A DNA stretch of 64,000 bases. Source: Oscillatoria sp. CS-180. GTDB taxonomy: Bacteria > Cyanobacteriota > Cyanobacteriia > Phormidesmidales > Phormidesmidaceae. Positions 8,739-16,942 of the stretch are shown piece by piece; the first letter of the stretch is position 1, and each line of letters starts with the position of its first letter. The notes under the pieces are model-generated. The model was not told the DNA's origin. It made no database searches and saw nothing but the letters and a program-made list of their open reading frames with translations. The stretch spans positions 62,001-126,000 of the forward strand of contig NZ_JAQMUB010000045.1 in NCBI RefSeq assembly GCF_028330965.1, written 5' to 3'. A program made the translations under genes and the position numbers.

Positions 8739-9881
8739 TCAGAGTCGGATGTATGGACGTTGTGATGCCGCGCTCGCTTTTAAGTAGTTATCCAACTTAT
8801 CAACACACTCTGGCAAATTTCTACGCCCTAATCCGATCCGAAAATTCTTCTCCCCGTAGTCAAAATAGGTACTTGGTAGCAGTAAAACGCCTTGCTGATT
8901 AACTAAATTAATGCAAAACTCCTCCACATTCTCAGCTTGCCTAAGACTTGGAAATGCTGTTGATCCTCCCTTGGGTGCTGTCCAATTGAAGAAATCAGCA
9001 TAACGCGAGAAGAATCCATTGCATATCTCAATGTTTGCTGCAATGATCGCTCGATTACGCTGGATAATTTTATCTCGATTGCGAAGCGCCAAAGTTGACA
9101 AAAACTCACTGGGAGCGCTGCTACAAATTGAGGTAAAGTCCTTAAACTCTGCCATCGCTTGATAAATCTCTTGATTGTGAGTTGCAATCCAACCAATGCG
9201 CAATCCAGCTAATCCATAAGCTTTTGACATTACTCCTAGGGAAACTGCATTTTCGTATAGATCGCAAGCTGCTGGCAGAGTGTCTTCATCGCGATATTCC
9301 AGAAATCGGTAAACCTCATCAGAGAATAGAAGAAGCTTGTGCTTTCTACAGATCACAATCAATTCTTCTAGCTTGGCTCGGCTCATAACATAGCCTGTTG
9401 GATTATGCGGACAATTAATAACGATCGCCTTTGTATTAGGTTGAATTGCTCCTCTTAACCAATCTAAATCCAATTCCCAGCTGTCCGCTTCACGGCTCAT
9501 CCACCAGCTCACTTCACAGCCAATAGACTGTGCGATGGAGCTATGAGACTGATAGCAAGGAAAGTGAACAATCAAGTGATCACCAGGCTGAAGAGCAACA
9601 TTCATAAAAATGAAAACTGCTTCTTCTGCACCTGCATGAACTAGAGTGTTTTCGATTCCAATTGTTTGATAAGTTTGTGCGATCACCTGCCGTAGTTCCG
9701 GATTTCCCTGCGTTTCTGTATAGCCTAGCCAAGTCTGATGAAATCTCTGGGTAGCATCCGGCTCAAGACTCAACAACTCTTCAATTGTCATTGCCTCACA
9801 GTCAGAGGAGGAAAGCAGATAGGGCGCTTTGAATTCGTATTTAGCGAAGAATCGCTCAAGTTTAAATGCAGGTAATTTCAT
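8739..9881 (-). CDS. PLP-dependent aminotransferase, class I/II
   Basis: This 380-residue fold-type I enzyme has all landmark residues. Asn160 is in CPHNPTGYV and Asp188/Tyr191 are in FSDEVYRF, contacting PLP. Lys220 is in GVMSKAYGLAGL (Schiff base), Arg228 follows in LRIGW, and a C-terminal FRIGLGRRN provides the carboxylate-binding Arg. It would transfer amino groups between an amino acid and a 2-oxo acid; sequence alone does not fix the substrate. Aspartate, aromatic or capreomycidine-synthase-like enzymes are alternatives. It has no pathway neighbours and lacks HIP1 octamers, in contrast with surrounding genes. It lies next to the integron-like cassette, so recent acquisition is possible. 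Confidence 0.88.
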   Translation of the reverse strand: MKLPAFKLERFFAKYEFKAPYLLSSSDCEAMTIEELLSLEPDATQRFHQTWLGYTETQGNPELRQVIAQTYQTIGIENTLVHAGAEEAVFIFMNVALQPGDHLIVHFPCYQSHSSIAQSIGCEVSWWMSREADSWELDLDWLRGAIQPNTKAIVINCPHNPTGYVMSRAKLEELIVICRKHKLLLFSDEVYRFLEYRDEDTLPAACDLYENAVSLGVMSKAYGLAGLRIGWIATHNQEIYQAMAEFKDFTSICSSAPSEFLSTLALRNRDKIIQRNRAIIAANIEICNGFFSRYADFFNWTAPKGGSTAFPSLRQAENVEEFCINLVNQQGVLLLPSTYFDYGEKNFRIGLGRRNLPECVDKLDNYLKASAASQRPYIRL

Positions 9882-9967
9882 GGAAATTGGAGTTATTTAA
9901 TAACTTCAACTAGCTTGGCTCTGAAGGCTAGAAAATTACAAATACCCTGCTCACCCAGGATTGAGCA

Positions 9968-10065
9968 GCATGACGGTGGAGTTAAGCGGCCTGGGGATGA
10001 GGCATGGCTTTTTCGAGAGCAAAAGGCGTGACGTATTTACCGGTCCACTCAACAATTTGTTAGGC
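9968..10065 (-). mobile_element. attC-like recombination site (integron cassette 3' end)
   Basis: Read on the minus strand, GCCTAAC (complement of 10059-10065) matches the R'' core RYYYAAC and contains the stop codon of the acetyltransferase gene. An L-box-like TTGAGTGGACC (complement of 10042-10052) can pair with GGCCGCTTAA (complement of 9982-9991), leaving one unpaired A like an extrahelical base. GTCATGC (complement of 9968-9974) occupies the R' position but deviates from GTTRRRY. The 98-bp length, imperfect palindrome and overlap with the stop codon are all typical of attC. The site looks partly degenerate, and no integrase gene is in the window. Confidence 0.6.
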
Positions 10066-10494
10066 GCGCACTGACCGTTTGACATACACGATCTCTGGGT
10101 CGCCTGGATCAAGATTGTGGATGATTCCTGACCGTTCGTAGCCTAGTTTCTCAAGGATATGCTGCATGTGCGAGTTGGATTTGTTGGTCGAGGTGAATAG
10201 ATCGTTCGAATGCGATTGGCCTTCTAGGAAGGCTAACAATTTGGGCCCGTACCCGGATGAGCGCAGCGTTTCTGCAATGTAGATGAGATCAATGAACGAG
10301 CGGCCAAAGAACCCATGGGAGATGACTCCGTAGCCGATAATGCCATCGGAAATTTCCACGACCCAAGCGCGACTGCTTTTCACAGCGCCTTGGATGAAAT
10401 CCCTTCGGTCGGAACTATCGTGTGCGATTTGATCAAGGTCGCTCAAGGTCGAGATGTCGTCGGGGACCGCCTGTCGGATTAGATGCTGTGCCAT
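10060..10494 (-). CDS. GNAT family N-acetyltransferase in a cassette-like setting
   Basis: This 144-residue protein has the GNAT fold. A central beta strand, IDLIYIAETLRSSGYG, leads into an acetyl-CoA pyrophosphate loop (RSSGYGPKLL, an R/QxxGxG/A variant), then a helix and a late IFTS/LEKLGYERSG segment. The acceptor is unknown. The start ATG lies only four bases inside a GTTAGGC core (complement of 10499-10505), and the TAA stop lies inside the GCCTAAC core of an attC-like site. This promoterless, tight packaging is that of an integron gene cassette, and GNAT genes are among the commonest cassette cargo. It has no HIP1 site. Confidence 0.85.
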   Translation of the reverse strand: MAQHLIRQAVPDDISTLSDLDQIAHDSSDRRDFIQGAVKSSRAWVVEISDGIIGYGVISHGFFGRSFIDLIYIAETLRSSGYGPKLLAFLEGQSHSNDLFTSTNKSNSHMQHILEKLGYERSGIIHNLDPGDPEIVYVKRSVRA

Positions 10495-10498
10495 GTGC

Positions 10499-10505
10499 GC
10501 CTAAC
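10499..10505 (-). other. cassette 5' core site GTTAGGC
   Basis: The minus-strand GTTAGGC fits the integron recombination consensus GTTRRRY and is followed by GCAC and the acetyltransferase ATG. It mirrors the core at 10059-10065, so the gene is bracketed by matching cores. No convincing second attC or attI could be folded immediately upstream (10506-10600). Confidence 0.5.
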
Positions 10506-10764
10506 TATATCTTTAATGTCAGAGTTGCTCACTAATCCCCCACATGCCCGCAGTTATATCGCAGCTTGCCGGATAACACCCAATTTCTCGGGCGTTATAT
10601 GGCAAATTTACGGTCTCGATGGTTTATACCCATGTTTTGAATCAGGACGGGCGAGCGGTGCGAAGTTCGCTGGATGGGTGAGGGTGAAATGTCTACCGGG
10701 CCGGAGCGATCGCCTCCTCCAAAATAGAGCCGCGATCGCCCCTTGACACCCTCTCAATCAATCG

Positions 10765-11049
10765 CTACTCGAACAGTCTGTCGCGCTGCAAGTACCGCAA
10801 CACGTCACCAGGGTCTTGGCGGATCAGCACGCCGTTTTCGGGCACGTCAATCTTGGGACTCCACTCGATGCGCTCGATGCAGTTCCGCAGGTGAAACAGG
10901 TCGATCTCGCTTTGGGTATCGGCTTCGGTGCCAACGAGATAGAGGCGTAGCCGCTTGTGCCGTCGCTGGGGATGAGCAGGATTGCTGGGCAGCGACGGGG
11001 GTACCGCCTCAGTGTGATGAGACGGCAAGAAGTATTGAATGGTAATCAC
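10765..11049 (-). CDS. small hypothetical protein (94 aa)
   Basis: A GTG start has a clear GGAGG ribosome binding site seven bases upstream, which supports a real gene. The product is basic in the middle (PQRRHKRLRLYLVG), then mixed alpha/beta, ending in GDVLRYLQRDRLFE. No domain, signal peptide or membrane segment was recognised. It sits between the cassette-like acetyltransferase and a decayed transposase, so it may be accessory. No function can be assigned. Confidence 0.6.
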   Translation of the reverse strand: MITIQYFLPSHHTEAVPPSLPSNPAHPQRRHKRLRLYLVGTEADTQSEIDLFHLRNCIERIEWSPKIDVPENGVLIRQDPGDVLRYLQRDRLFE

Positions 11050-11269
11050 GAGGATTCCTCCAAAGAATCATTTTGGGTTGGAATCCCCGAAGATTCAGCC
11101 GCCCTTAGACGAAGCGCTTCGGTAGGGCAGCCTAAAATAGGCAAAGCCTGTACGACAGCTGTGGTCTGTCTATGGGTTAGGCGCTGGTTTGTGTTGGTAC
11201 CACTTGCCAGTGCCGCCGACTCAATTTTCGGGGAAGCAAGCTGCACGGATGCAGCTATGGTTGCTGATG

Positions 11270-11630
11270 ATAATTCATTTGATCCCCCAGAGCAACCGTG
11301 CTGTTCGACATCGAGAACAGCATCGTCATCTTAAAAGAAGACGATATCGAAAGTATGGCGACTGGTTGATTGCCATCGACCGCACGCAGTGGAAAGGCCA
11401 GAATATCTTTATGATTACTTTGGTGTGGGGCACCCATGCCATGCCCCTCTATTGAACCCTGTTGAAGCAAGCAAGAAACGGTGATCTAAAGCTGCAAAAA
11501 CGCTTGTTGAGAGTAGCGCTTTCGCTTTTCAAAGATGTGCCTGTTCTGGTGCTGAGCGATCCGAATTCCACAGCCCAAAACGTGCTCAATGGCTGAATGA
11601 GCGGGGTGTGTTTTGTGCCTTGTTTTCAGC
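11270..11630 (+). pseudogene. IS4-type transposase remnant
   Basis: Three consecutive fragments read as a DDE transposase of the IS4 group. The first contains YGDWLIAIDRTQWKGQNIFM and LVWGTHAMPLY, the first catalytic Asp being in AIDRTQW. An in-frame TGA at 11453-11455 replaces the expected Trp. Next comes KRLLRVALSLFKDVPVLVLSD, and then a frameshift to EFHSPKRAQWLNERGV around 11563. The N-terminal third and everything beyond the second Asp region are missing. No terminal inverted repeats or target duplication were identified, so the element is a fossil. It abuts the DUF6737 gene. Confidence 0.8.
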
Positions 11631-11670
11631 TTCAGCCTCTGTAGCTATTAAAAAGGAGAATGATAAACTC

Positions 11671-11919
11671 ATGGACTCTTCGAAATCTGCTTCTGTTTGG
11701 GATTACAAACCCTGGTGGTGTCAGCCCTGGTCAATTCTGCTGACGGGCATCAGTGCGATCGCGGGCAGCTGGTTATTGTTTCATCGTTATTGGCTTACAG
11801 GACTAGTTGCGCTACCCATCACTACCTGGATGGTGTTTTTCGTCGTAATTTGGCCTCGGCTCATCATCAATGCCAACTTGATCGAGAGCGAATCAAATTT
11901 GGAATCAACGCAGTTGTAA
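11671..11919 (+). CDS. DUF6737 family small membrane protein
   Basis: The ATG at 11671 has AAGGAG upstream (11652-11657), a somewhat long spacing. The 82-residue product starts with the signature VWDYKPWWCQPWSILLTG and has two membrane-spanning segments (ILLTGISAIAGSWLLF and WLTGLVALPITTWMVFFVVIW). This family is, as far as I know, found mainly in cyanobacteria and has no known function. The reading frame continues upstream into the transposase remnant without a stop, so automated annotation may start it too early. Confidence 0.8.
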   Translation: MDSSKSASVWDYKPWWCQPWSILLTGISAIAGSWLLFHRYWLTGLVALPITTWMVFFVVIWPRLIINANLIESESNLESTQL

Positions 11920-11938
11920 GCATCCACGATGTGAAAAG

Positions 11939-14900
11939 CTATCGTGGTTGGGGCGATGAGACGGCTAGCTGATGATCGTCTTTGTCTTTGGCATAACGTT
12001 TCGAGGGGGGATCGCCTTTGACTTGATCGCTGAGTCGCTTTACCACGATATAGAGAATAGGCACAACAAACAGACTCAAAAACGTCGCCACAAACATGCC
12101 GCCAAACACCGCTGTTCCCAAAGACTGACGACTACCTGCCCCCGCTCCCGTCGCAATTACCAACGGGAAGATACTGCTCAACGTCGAAATAGCCGTCATA
12201 AGAATGGGACGCATCCGCTGTTCTGCGGCTTCGAAGGCTGCTTTGGCAATCGGTAATCCATCCTCATGGAGCTGATTGGCAAACTCGACGATCAGAATGG
12301 AGTTCTTACTGGCTAGACCAATAAGCATGACCAGACCAATTTGACAGTACACATCATTGGGAAGTCCCCGTGCCGTCTGAGCCAGTAGCGCTCCCAAGAC
12401 CGCTAGTGGCACTGCAAAGAGAATAACCACAGGATCGATGTAGCTTTCGTATTGGGCCGCCAATACTAAGAACACAAAAATGAGACCCAAACCAAAGATA
12501 ATGGGTGCTTGGTTACCGGATTCAATTTCTTCCAAGGAAGACCCAGACCACTCATATCCCATACTGGGTGGCAAGATTTGAGCCGACAGCTCTTCCATCG
12601 TGTCGAGTGCCGCTCCGGAACTAACGCCTGGGGCAGCAGCACCATTGATCTCAATCGCCCGATACAGGTTGTAGTGATTGATAGTCTGTGCACCTACGCT
12701 AGATGTAATGGTGACCAGATTGCCCAGCGAGATCATTTCATCGCGCCCAGACCGTACGTAAAGCTTAGAAATATCACCTGGATCAGAGCGGAACTGTTCA
12801 TCTGCCTGCACGTAAACGCGATAAGTTCGCTGTCCTTGAGTGAAGTCATTGACATAGCGGGAGCCAATGTAAGTCTGAAGGGTGCTGAAGATGTCGTCTA
12901 CATCGACGTCTAGCGCTTTGGCGCGATCGCGATTCACCTCGATCAGGAACTGAGGAGTTGCTGCCGAATAAGTGCTAAACACATTCTGCAGTTCAGGATT
13001 CTGGTTTGCCGCTCCTATCATCTCGCCCATCTTGGCAACCAGTGCATCCAAGCTCAAGTTGCCTCGGCGGTCCTGTAGCTGATACTGAAAACCGCCAAAC
13101 TGACCTAAGCCTTGAATGGCAGGGGGATTAACTGGAAAAACACGGGCTTCTGTGATTTGAGAGAACTGACCAAATAACTGTCCAATCAGCGCTTGGACTG
13201 ACTGTCCTGGGCCTCTATCCGCCCATGGATTAAGCGTAGTGAAGACAACACCATTGTTAGAGGTACTACCCGAGAAGCTGAATCCACCTACCGCAAATGT
13301 TGCCCGCACACCATCAAGTTCTAGGATGGCATCTTCCACCTGGGTCATTACGTCACTGGTGTAGTTCAGCGAAACGCCTTCGGGTGCTTGAATTAGCGTG
13401 ATGAAATAGCCCTGATCTTCATCGGGCAAGAAGGCAGAGGGGACAGAGCGATAGAGCCACGCCGTCATTACCAACAGGGCAACAAATGCTGCTAGCACAA
13501 CCGCTTTAAAGGCGCTCAGACGCTCCAAAGTGCCTCGGTAAGCATTGCGTAAGCTATCTAAAACACGGTTGAAGCGGTCGAAAATAGCCCCTAGCCAGCC
13601 TCCCATCGGCGGCTTGTCTCGCAATAGCAAACCCGATAGCGTTGGCGTTAGGGTAAGGGCATTGAAAGTAGAAAGCGCGATCGCAAAGGCGATCGTCAAC
13701 GCAAACTGTCGATACAGTGCCCCGGTTGTGCCTGGAAAGAAGGCCACAGGAATAAACACCGCCATTAGCACCAATGAAGTTGCGATGACCGCTCCGGTTA
13801 GTTCTCGCATGGCTTCAATGGCAGCCCTGGCGGGTGACATACCCAGGTCTTGAATTTTTCGAGCAATATCTTCTACAACCACGATCGCGTCATCTACGAC
13901 CATCCCCGTAGCGAGAGTCAGACCAAACAACGTCAGACTATTGATCGAGAAACCGAATATTTTGATAATAGCGAAGGTCCCAATCAACGCCACTGGAATC
14001 GTGACGGCTGGAATGATCGTGGTGCGCCAATCCTGAAGAAAGATAAAGATGACTAGAACAACCAGTCCCACAGCTTGAACTAGCGTCCATGCAACACCTC
14101 TCAGCGACTGCTCCACGTATTCAGTCGTGTCGAAGCCAATGCCATACTCCATACCCGGCGGGAACTGCTGCGACAAGTTCTCCATCTCAGACTTAACCCC
14201 TTGAGCAACTTGCAAAGCGTTACTGCCGGGAAGCTGATAAATACCCAGGCCAATAGCTTCCTGCTTTCTAAAACGGAGGAAAGTATTGTAGTTTTCTGCT
14301 CCCAGTTCGACTCGTCCAACATCCCTGAACTTGACGAGTTCGCCATCATCTCCCGTTTTAATAATTAAATCTTCGAACTCTTCAACGCTTTGCAGACGGC
14401 TAATCGCTCTTAGGTCAATTTGATATTGCTGATTAGAATCTGAAGGCGGCTGCCCCAGCTGACCTGCACCAATCTGAACGTTTTGCTCCTGCAACGCACT
14501 TACCACATCCTGTGCTGTCAGGTCGCGACTGGCTAACTGCTGAGGGTTGAGCCACATACGAATGGCATAGGTCCGCTCACCAAAGATTACGACGTTACCC
14601 ACACCTTCCACTCGCCGTAGGGCATCGACGATGTACAAATCAGCGTAGTTACTTAGAAAAATATCGTCATAGCTATCGTCTTCGGTATACAAGCTCATGG
14701 CTAGCAAGATATTACTGCTTTCTTTGCTGACGGTGACCCCAGTTTGGAGTACAGGTTCTGGAAGCTGCGGCTCAGCTAAAGAGACTCGATTCTGCACGTC
14801 AACCGCAGCGATATCCTTGTCACGACTAGAGTCGAAGGTTGCCGTAATTGAGGCGGTGCCGCTGTTGCTGCTGCTAGAGGTCATGTAGCGCATGCCCTCC

Positions 14901-15118
14901 ACGCCATTAATCTCTCGCTCGATGATACTGGTGACTGCTTTCTCGACAGTTTCAGCGTCCGCACCAATATAGTTGGCCTGCACCGTCACCTGAGTCGGGC
15001 TAATGTCTGGGAATTGAGCAATTGGCAAAGTGGGGATACTGATGGCCCCTACCAGCAGCAAAATTAATGCACAGACCGTCGCAAATACTGGACGCTTGAT
15101 GAAGAAATTGACAAACAT
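11939..15118 (-). CDS. RND multidrug efflux permease (AcrB/MexB type, HAE1)
   Basis: This 1,059-residue inner-membrane pump begins MFVNFFIKRPVFATV, the hallmark of hydrophobe/amphiphile RND exporters. It has 12 membrane segments in the usual 1+5, 1+5 arrangement with two large periplasmic loops. The proton-relay motif GMVVDDAIVVVEDIAR carries two Asp at about residues 407-408, as in AcrB. The membrane-fusion protein gene lies upstream on the same strand, 69 bp away, so the two are probably co-transcribed. A TolC-type partner is encoded separately at 32593-34854. Export of lipophilic or toxic compounds is expected; the actual substrate is unknown. Confidence 0.95.
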   Translation of the reverse strand: MFVNFFIKRPVFATVCALILLLVGAISIPTLPIAQFPDISPTQVTVQANYIGADAETVEKAVTSIIEREINGVEGMRYMTSSSSNSGTASITATFDSSRDKDIAAVDVQNRVSLAEPQLPEPVLQTGVTVSKESSNILLAMSLYTEDDSYDDIFLSNYADLYIVDALRRVEGVGNVVIFGERTYAIRMWLNPQQLASRDLTAQDVVSALQEQNVQIGAGQLGQPPSDSNQQYQIDLRAISRLQSVEEFEDLIIKTGDDGELVKFRDVGRVELGAENYNTFLRFRKQEAIGLGIYQLPGSNALQVAQGVKSEMENLSQQFPPGMEYGIGFDTTEYVEQSLRGVAWTLVQAVGLVVLVIFIFLQDWRTTIIPAVTIPVALIGTFAIIKIFGFSINSLTLFGLTLATGMVVDDAIVVVEDIARKIQDLGMSPARAAIEAMRELTGAVIATSLVLMAVFIPVAFFPGTTGALYRQFALTIAFAIALSTFNALTLTPTLSGLLLRDKPPMGGWLGAIFDRFNRVLDSLRNAYRGTLERLSAFKAVVLAAFVALLVMTAWLYRSVPSAFLPDEDQGYFITLIQAPEGVSLNYTSDVMTQVEDAILELDGVRATFAVGGFSFSGSTSNNGVVFTTLNPWADRGPGQSVQALIGQLFGQFSQITEARVFPVNPPAIQGLGQFGGFQYQLQDRRGNLSLDALVAKMGEMIGAANQNPELQNVFSTYSAATPQFLIEVNRDRAKALDVDVDDIFSTLQTYIGSRYVNDFTQGQRTYRVYVQADEQFRSDPGDISKLYVRSGRDEMISLGNLVTITSSVGAQTINHYNLYRAIEINGAAAPGVSSGAALDTMEELSAQILPPSMGYEWSGSSLEEIESGNQAPIIFGLGLIFVFLVLAAQYESYIDPVVILFAVPLAVLGALLAQTARGLPNDVYCQIGLVMLIGLASKNSILIVEFANQLHEDGLPIAKAAFEAAEQRMRPILMTAISTLSSIFPLVIATGAGAGSRQSLGTAVFGGMFVATFLSLFVVPILYIVVKRLSDQVKGDPPSKRYAKDKDDHQLAVSSPQPR

Positions 15119-15167
15119 GGAGTGTTCCTAACAGCAGGGTGCGATCGCGCAAAAGACAAACTTCCAA

Positions 15168-15195
15168 CCGATGCTAAGGGGCCGATGCTAAGGGG
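15168..15195. repeat. 14-bp perfect tandem duplication at the MFP stop codon
   Basis: CCGATGCTAAGGGG occurs twice back to back (15168-15181 and 15182-15195). The second copy contains the TAG stop (complement of 15188-15190) of the membrane-fusion protein. It looks like a local replication-slippage duplication in the spacer between the two pump genes. Confidence 0.8.
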
Positions 15196-16582
15196 CCTGA
15201 TTTGCGGGCGCTTCTTCACCAGATGGTGCTTCCGATTGAGGCAGGATGGGGATACCATCCTGCAAATTCAAAATGCCTGATACAACAATGGTTTCCCCAG
15301 GCTCCAAACCGCTCAAAATTTCATAGTCGTTGCCTTGAATGGTGCCCAATTGAACCGGGCGCAAACGGGCCACCTGCTCAGGGGCAGGCATTCCAGGTGG
15401 CATGGCCTCTGGCGGTGGTAGCTCCTCTGGATCTGCGTCTTCTGCCACAAAGACAAAGGTTTGGCCTCCCAAGCGGGTAATAGCGCTAGTCGGCACGAGT
15501 ACGCCTTGATCCTCAGACCAGATAATGCGAGCTTCGACCTGCTGTTCGTCTTGCAGGCGATTTTGATCGTTGTCAAAACGTACCTTCACCAGAACAGTTT
15601 GGGTATCAGCATTGATTGTTGGAGAGATGAAGCTGATGCTACCCGTTTCAATCACATCAGTGCCGTCAACAGAGACTAGCTCGACAGGTAACCCCAACCG
15701 GAGGCGATCGCGTTGTTCAACAGGGACACTCAAATCAAGCTCTAGTTCCGCGTTGTCCGTGATTTTGGTGACCACGGTACTGGGGGTCACATAATCGCCT
15801 AACTTCGCATCTAGATCACCCACAATACCCACAATAGGAGCAGTAACAGTGCGATCCTGTAAATCTTCCTGAATGGCTGCTTGGTTAGCTTGAGTCTGAG
15901 CTAAGGCCGCTGCTGATTCTGCTAGACGAGACTCCGCAGCAGCAATTTCGTTTCTAGCAGACTCTACCGCTGCCCGTGCAACTTCTAAATCTCGTCTAGC
16001 AACGTCTAACTGTTGTCGAGACTGTGCCCCCTGCGTAACTAAGGATTCAGTACGGCTAAATTCAGCCTCCTCTAAAGTGAGTTCTGCTTCTAGCTCGCCC
16101 TGCCGAGCCCGTAGAGATTGCAAAGTTGATTCAGCAGAATTTCTGGCGGCTCGGGCAGCCGTAACATTGGCAGCAGCAGCATCCAGTTGGGCTTGAGTTT
16201 GGTCGGGACTGATCAACAGAATGGCATCACCCGACTCAACCTGATCGCCTGCGGATACAAAAACCTGCGCCACCCGTCCAGAAACTTCAGGCTGTAAAGC
16301 AACTCCAGTTTGAGCCTCTAAACTGCCGATAAATGCAGAACTGTCTTGCACAGGCCCCAAATCCGCAGTGTCTAGGCCAACGGCAACGCCAGGAGGCATC
16401 TGCATCCCCCCTTGTCCCCGTGCGCCGACAAAGCGCCAGAGCAGAAATCCTCCACCCAAAAGCAGAATGCCTATACTGCCAGCAATCAACCAGTTCTTAG
16501 GGCCAGAAGAACGATCGCTCTCAATAGTGGGCTGTAGAGTATCAGAAAACGAATCAGAAGACGAAAGATTAGGCGAGGTCAT
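15188..16582 (-). CDS. RND efflux membrane-fusion protein (HlyD/AcrA family)
   Basis: This 464-residue periplasmic adaptor is anchored by one N-terminal membrane helix (NWLIAGSIGILLLGGGFLLW). A lipoyl half-motif (VSGRVAQVFVSAGDQVESGD) comes next, then a long Ala/Gln/Glu-rich coiled-coil hairpin (about residues 130-235), the second lipoyl half (TAPIVGIVGDLDAKLGDYV), a beta-barrel and a membrane-proximal domain. The C-terminus is Pro/Glu-rich. It would link the RND pump encoded just downstream to an outer-membrane TolC channel. No regulator gene lies beside it, so control of expression is not evident. Confidence 0.93.
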   Translation of the reverse strand: MTSPNLSSSDSFSDTLQPTIESDRSSGPKNWLIAGSIGILLLGGGFLLWRFVGARGQGGMQMPPGVAVGLDTADLGPVQDSSAFIGSLEAQTGVALQPEVSGRVAQVFVSAGDQVESGDAILLISPDQTQAQLDAAAANVTAARAARNSAESTLQSLRARQGELEAELTLEEAEFSRTESLVTQGAQSRQQLDVARRDLEVARAAVESARNEIAAAESRLAESAAALAQTQANQAAIQEDLQDRTVTAPIVGIVGDLDAKLGDYVTPSTVVTKITDNAELELDLSVPVEQRDRLRLGLPVELVSVDGTDVIETGSISFISPTINADTQTVLVKVRFDNDQNRLQDEQQVEARIIWSEDQGVLVPTSAITRLGGQTFVFVAEDADPEELPPPEAMPPGMPAPEQVARLRPVQLGTIQGNDYEILSGLEPGETIVVSGILNLQDGIPILPQSEAPSGEEAPANQAP

Positions 16583-16840
16583 AGCCTGTACGCATGAATT
16601 GAACTGAACGGTTTAGGCAATTCCTCAACATGATAGATCAGACTTTCTACCTTGCGTGTGAATTTGCCGTACTTCAAGAAAAATGCTCTATGTCTGACGA
16701 TACTGGGTGCGATCGTTCAGGCTGCCAACTGCCTCAAGATAGACTTCAAAAGAAGAATAGTTATCGATACGGTTATGAGGGAGGCCAGTAGCCGTCTACC
16801 AATGGACTTCGTCACAGCTATCTCAAAGACTAACTAATAT
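16583..16840. other. intergenic region without a supported gene
   Basis: This region holds the upstream sequence of the membrane-fusion protein gene. A 61-codon open frame at 16652-16837 has no ribosome binding site or recognisable domain. Together with the adjoining dispersed element, the gap between genes is about 350 bp. Confidence 0.5.
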
Positions 16841-16942
16841 CCTAAGGAGATTCTGAAAATAAAACTACTCGGCTGTGGTGCACTGCGCTGCGCTAATAAC
16901 ACTCTACCAGCGATAAATTCTTTCCTGGAGATCCCCCTAAGG
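16841..16942. repeat. dispersed ~100-bp element, copy 1 (family 1)
   Basis: This element is highly similar over its whole length to 54321-54419. Shared landmarks are AGGAGATT near the left end, GGTGCA, a CGCTGCGCTAA core, ACCAGCG and a right end resembling the complement of the left. Both ends here read CCTAAGG. The right end supplies the TAG stop of the DUF389 gene (complement of 16937-16939). Size, imperfect terminal inverted repeats and lack of coding capacity suggest a MITE-like or palindromic repeat. Confidence 0.75.

Noticed and set aside
10506-10600. possible second attC upstream of the cassette, with GTTATAT repeats
   Set aside because: The arms do not give a convincing R/L box pairing and the core does not fit GTTRRRY.
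11176-11182. additional GTTAGGC core resembling an integron site
   Set aside because: No matching palindrome or partner core was found near it; a 7-bp match alone occurs by chance.
16652-16837. 61-codon frame between the MFP and DUF389 genes
   Set aside because: It has no start signals or homology and ends beside a dispersed repeat.
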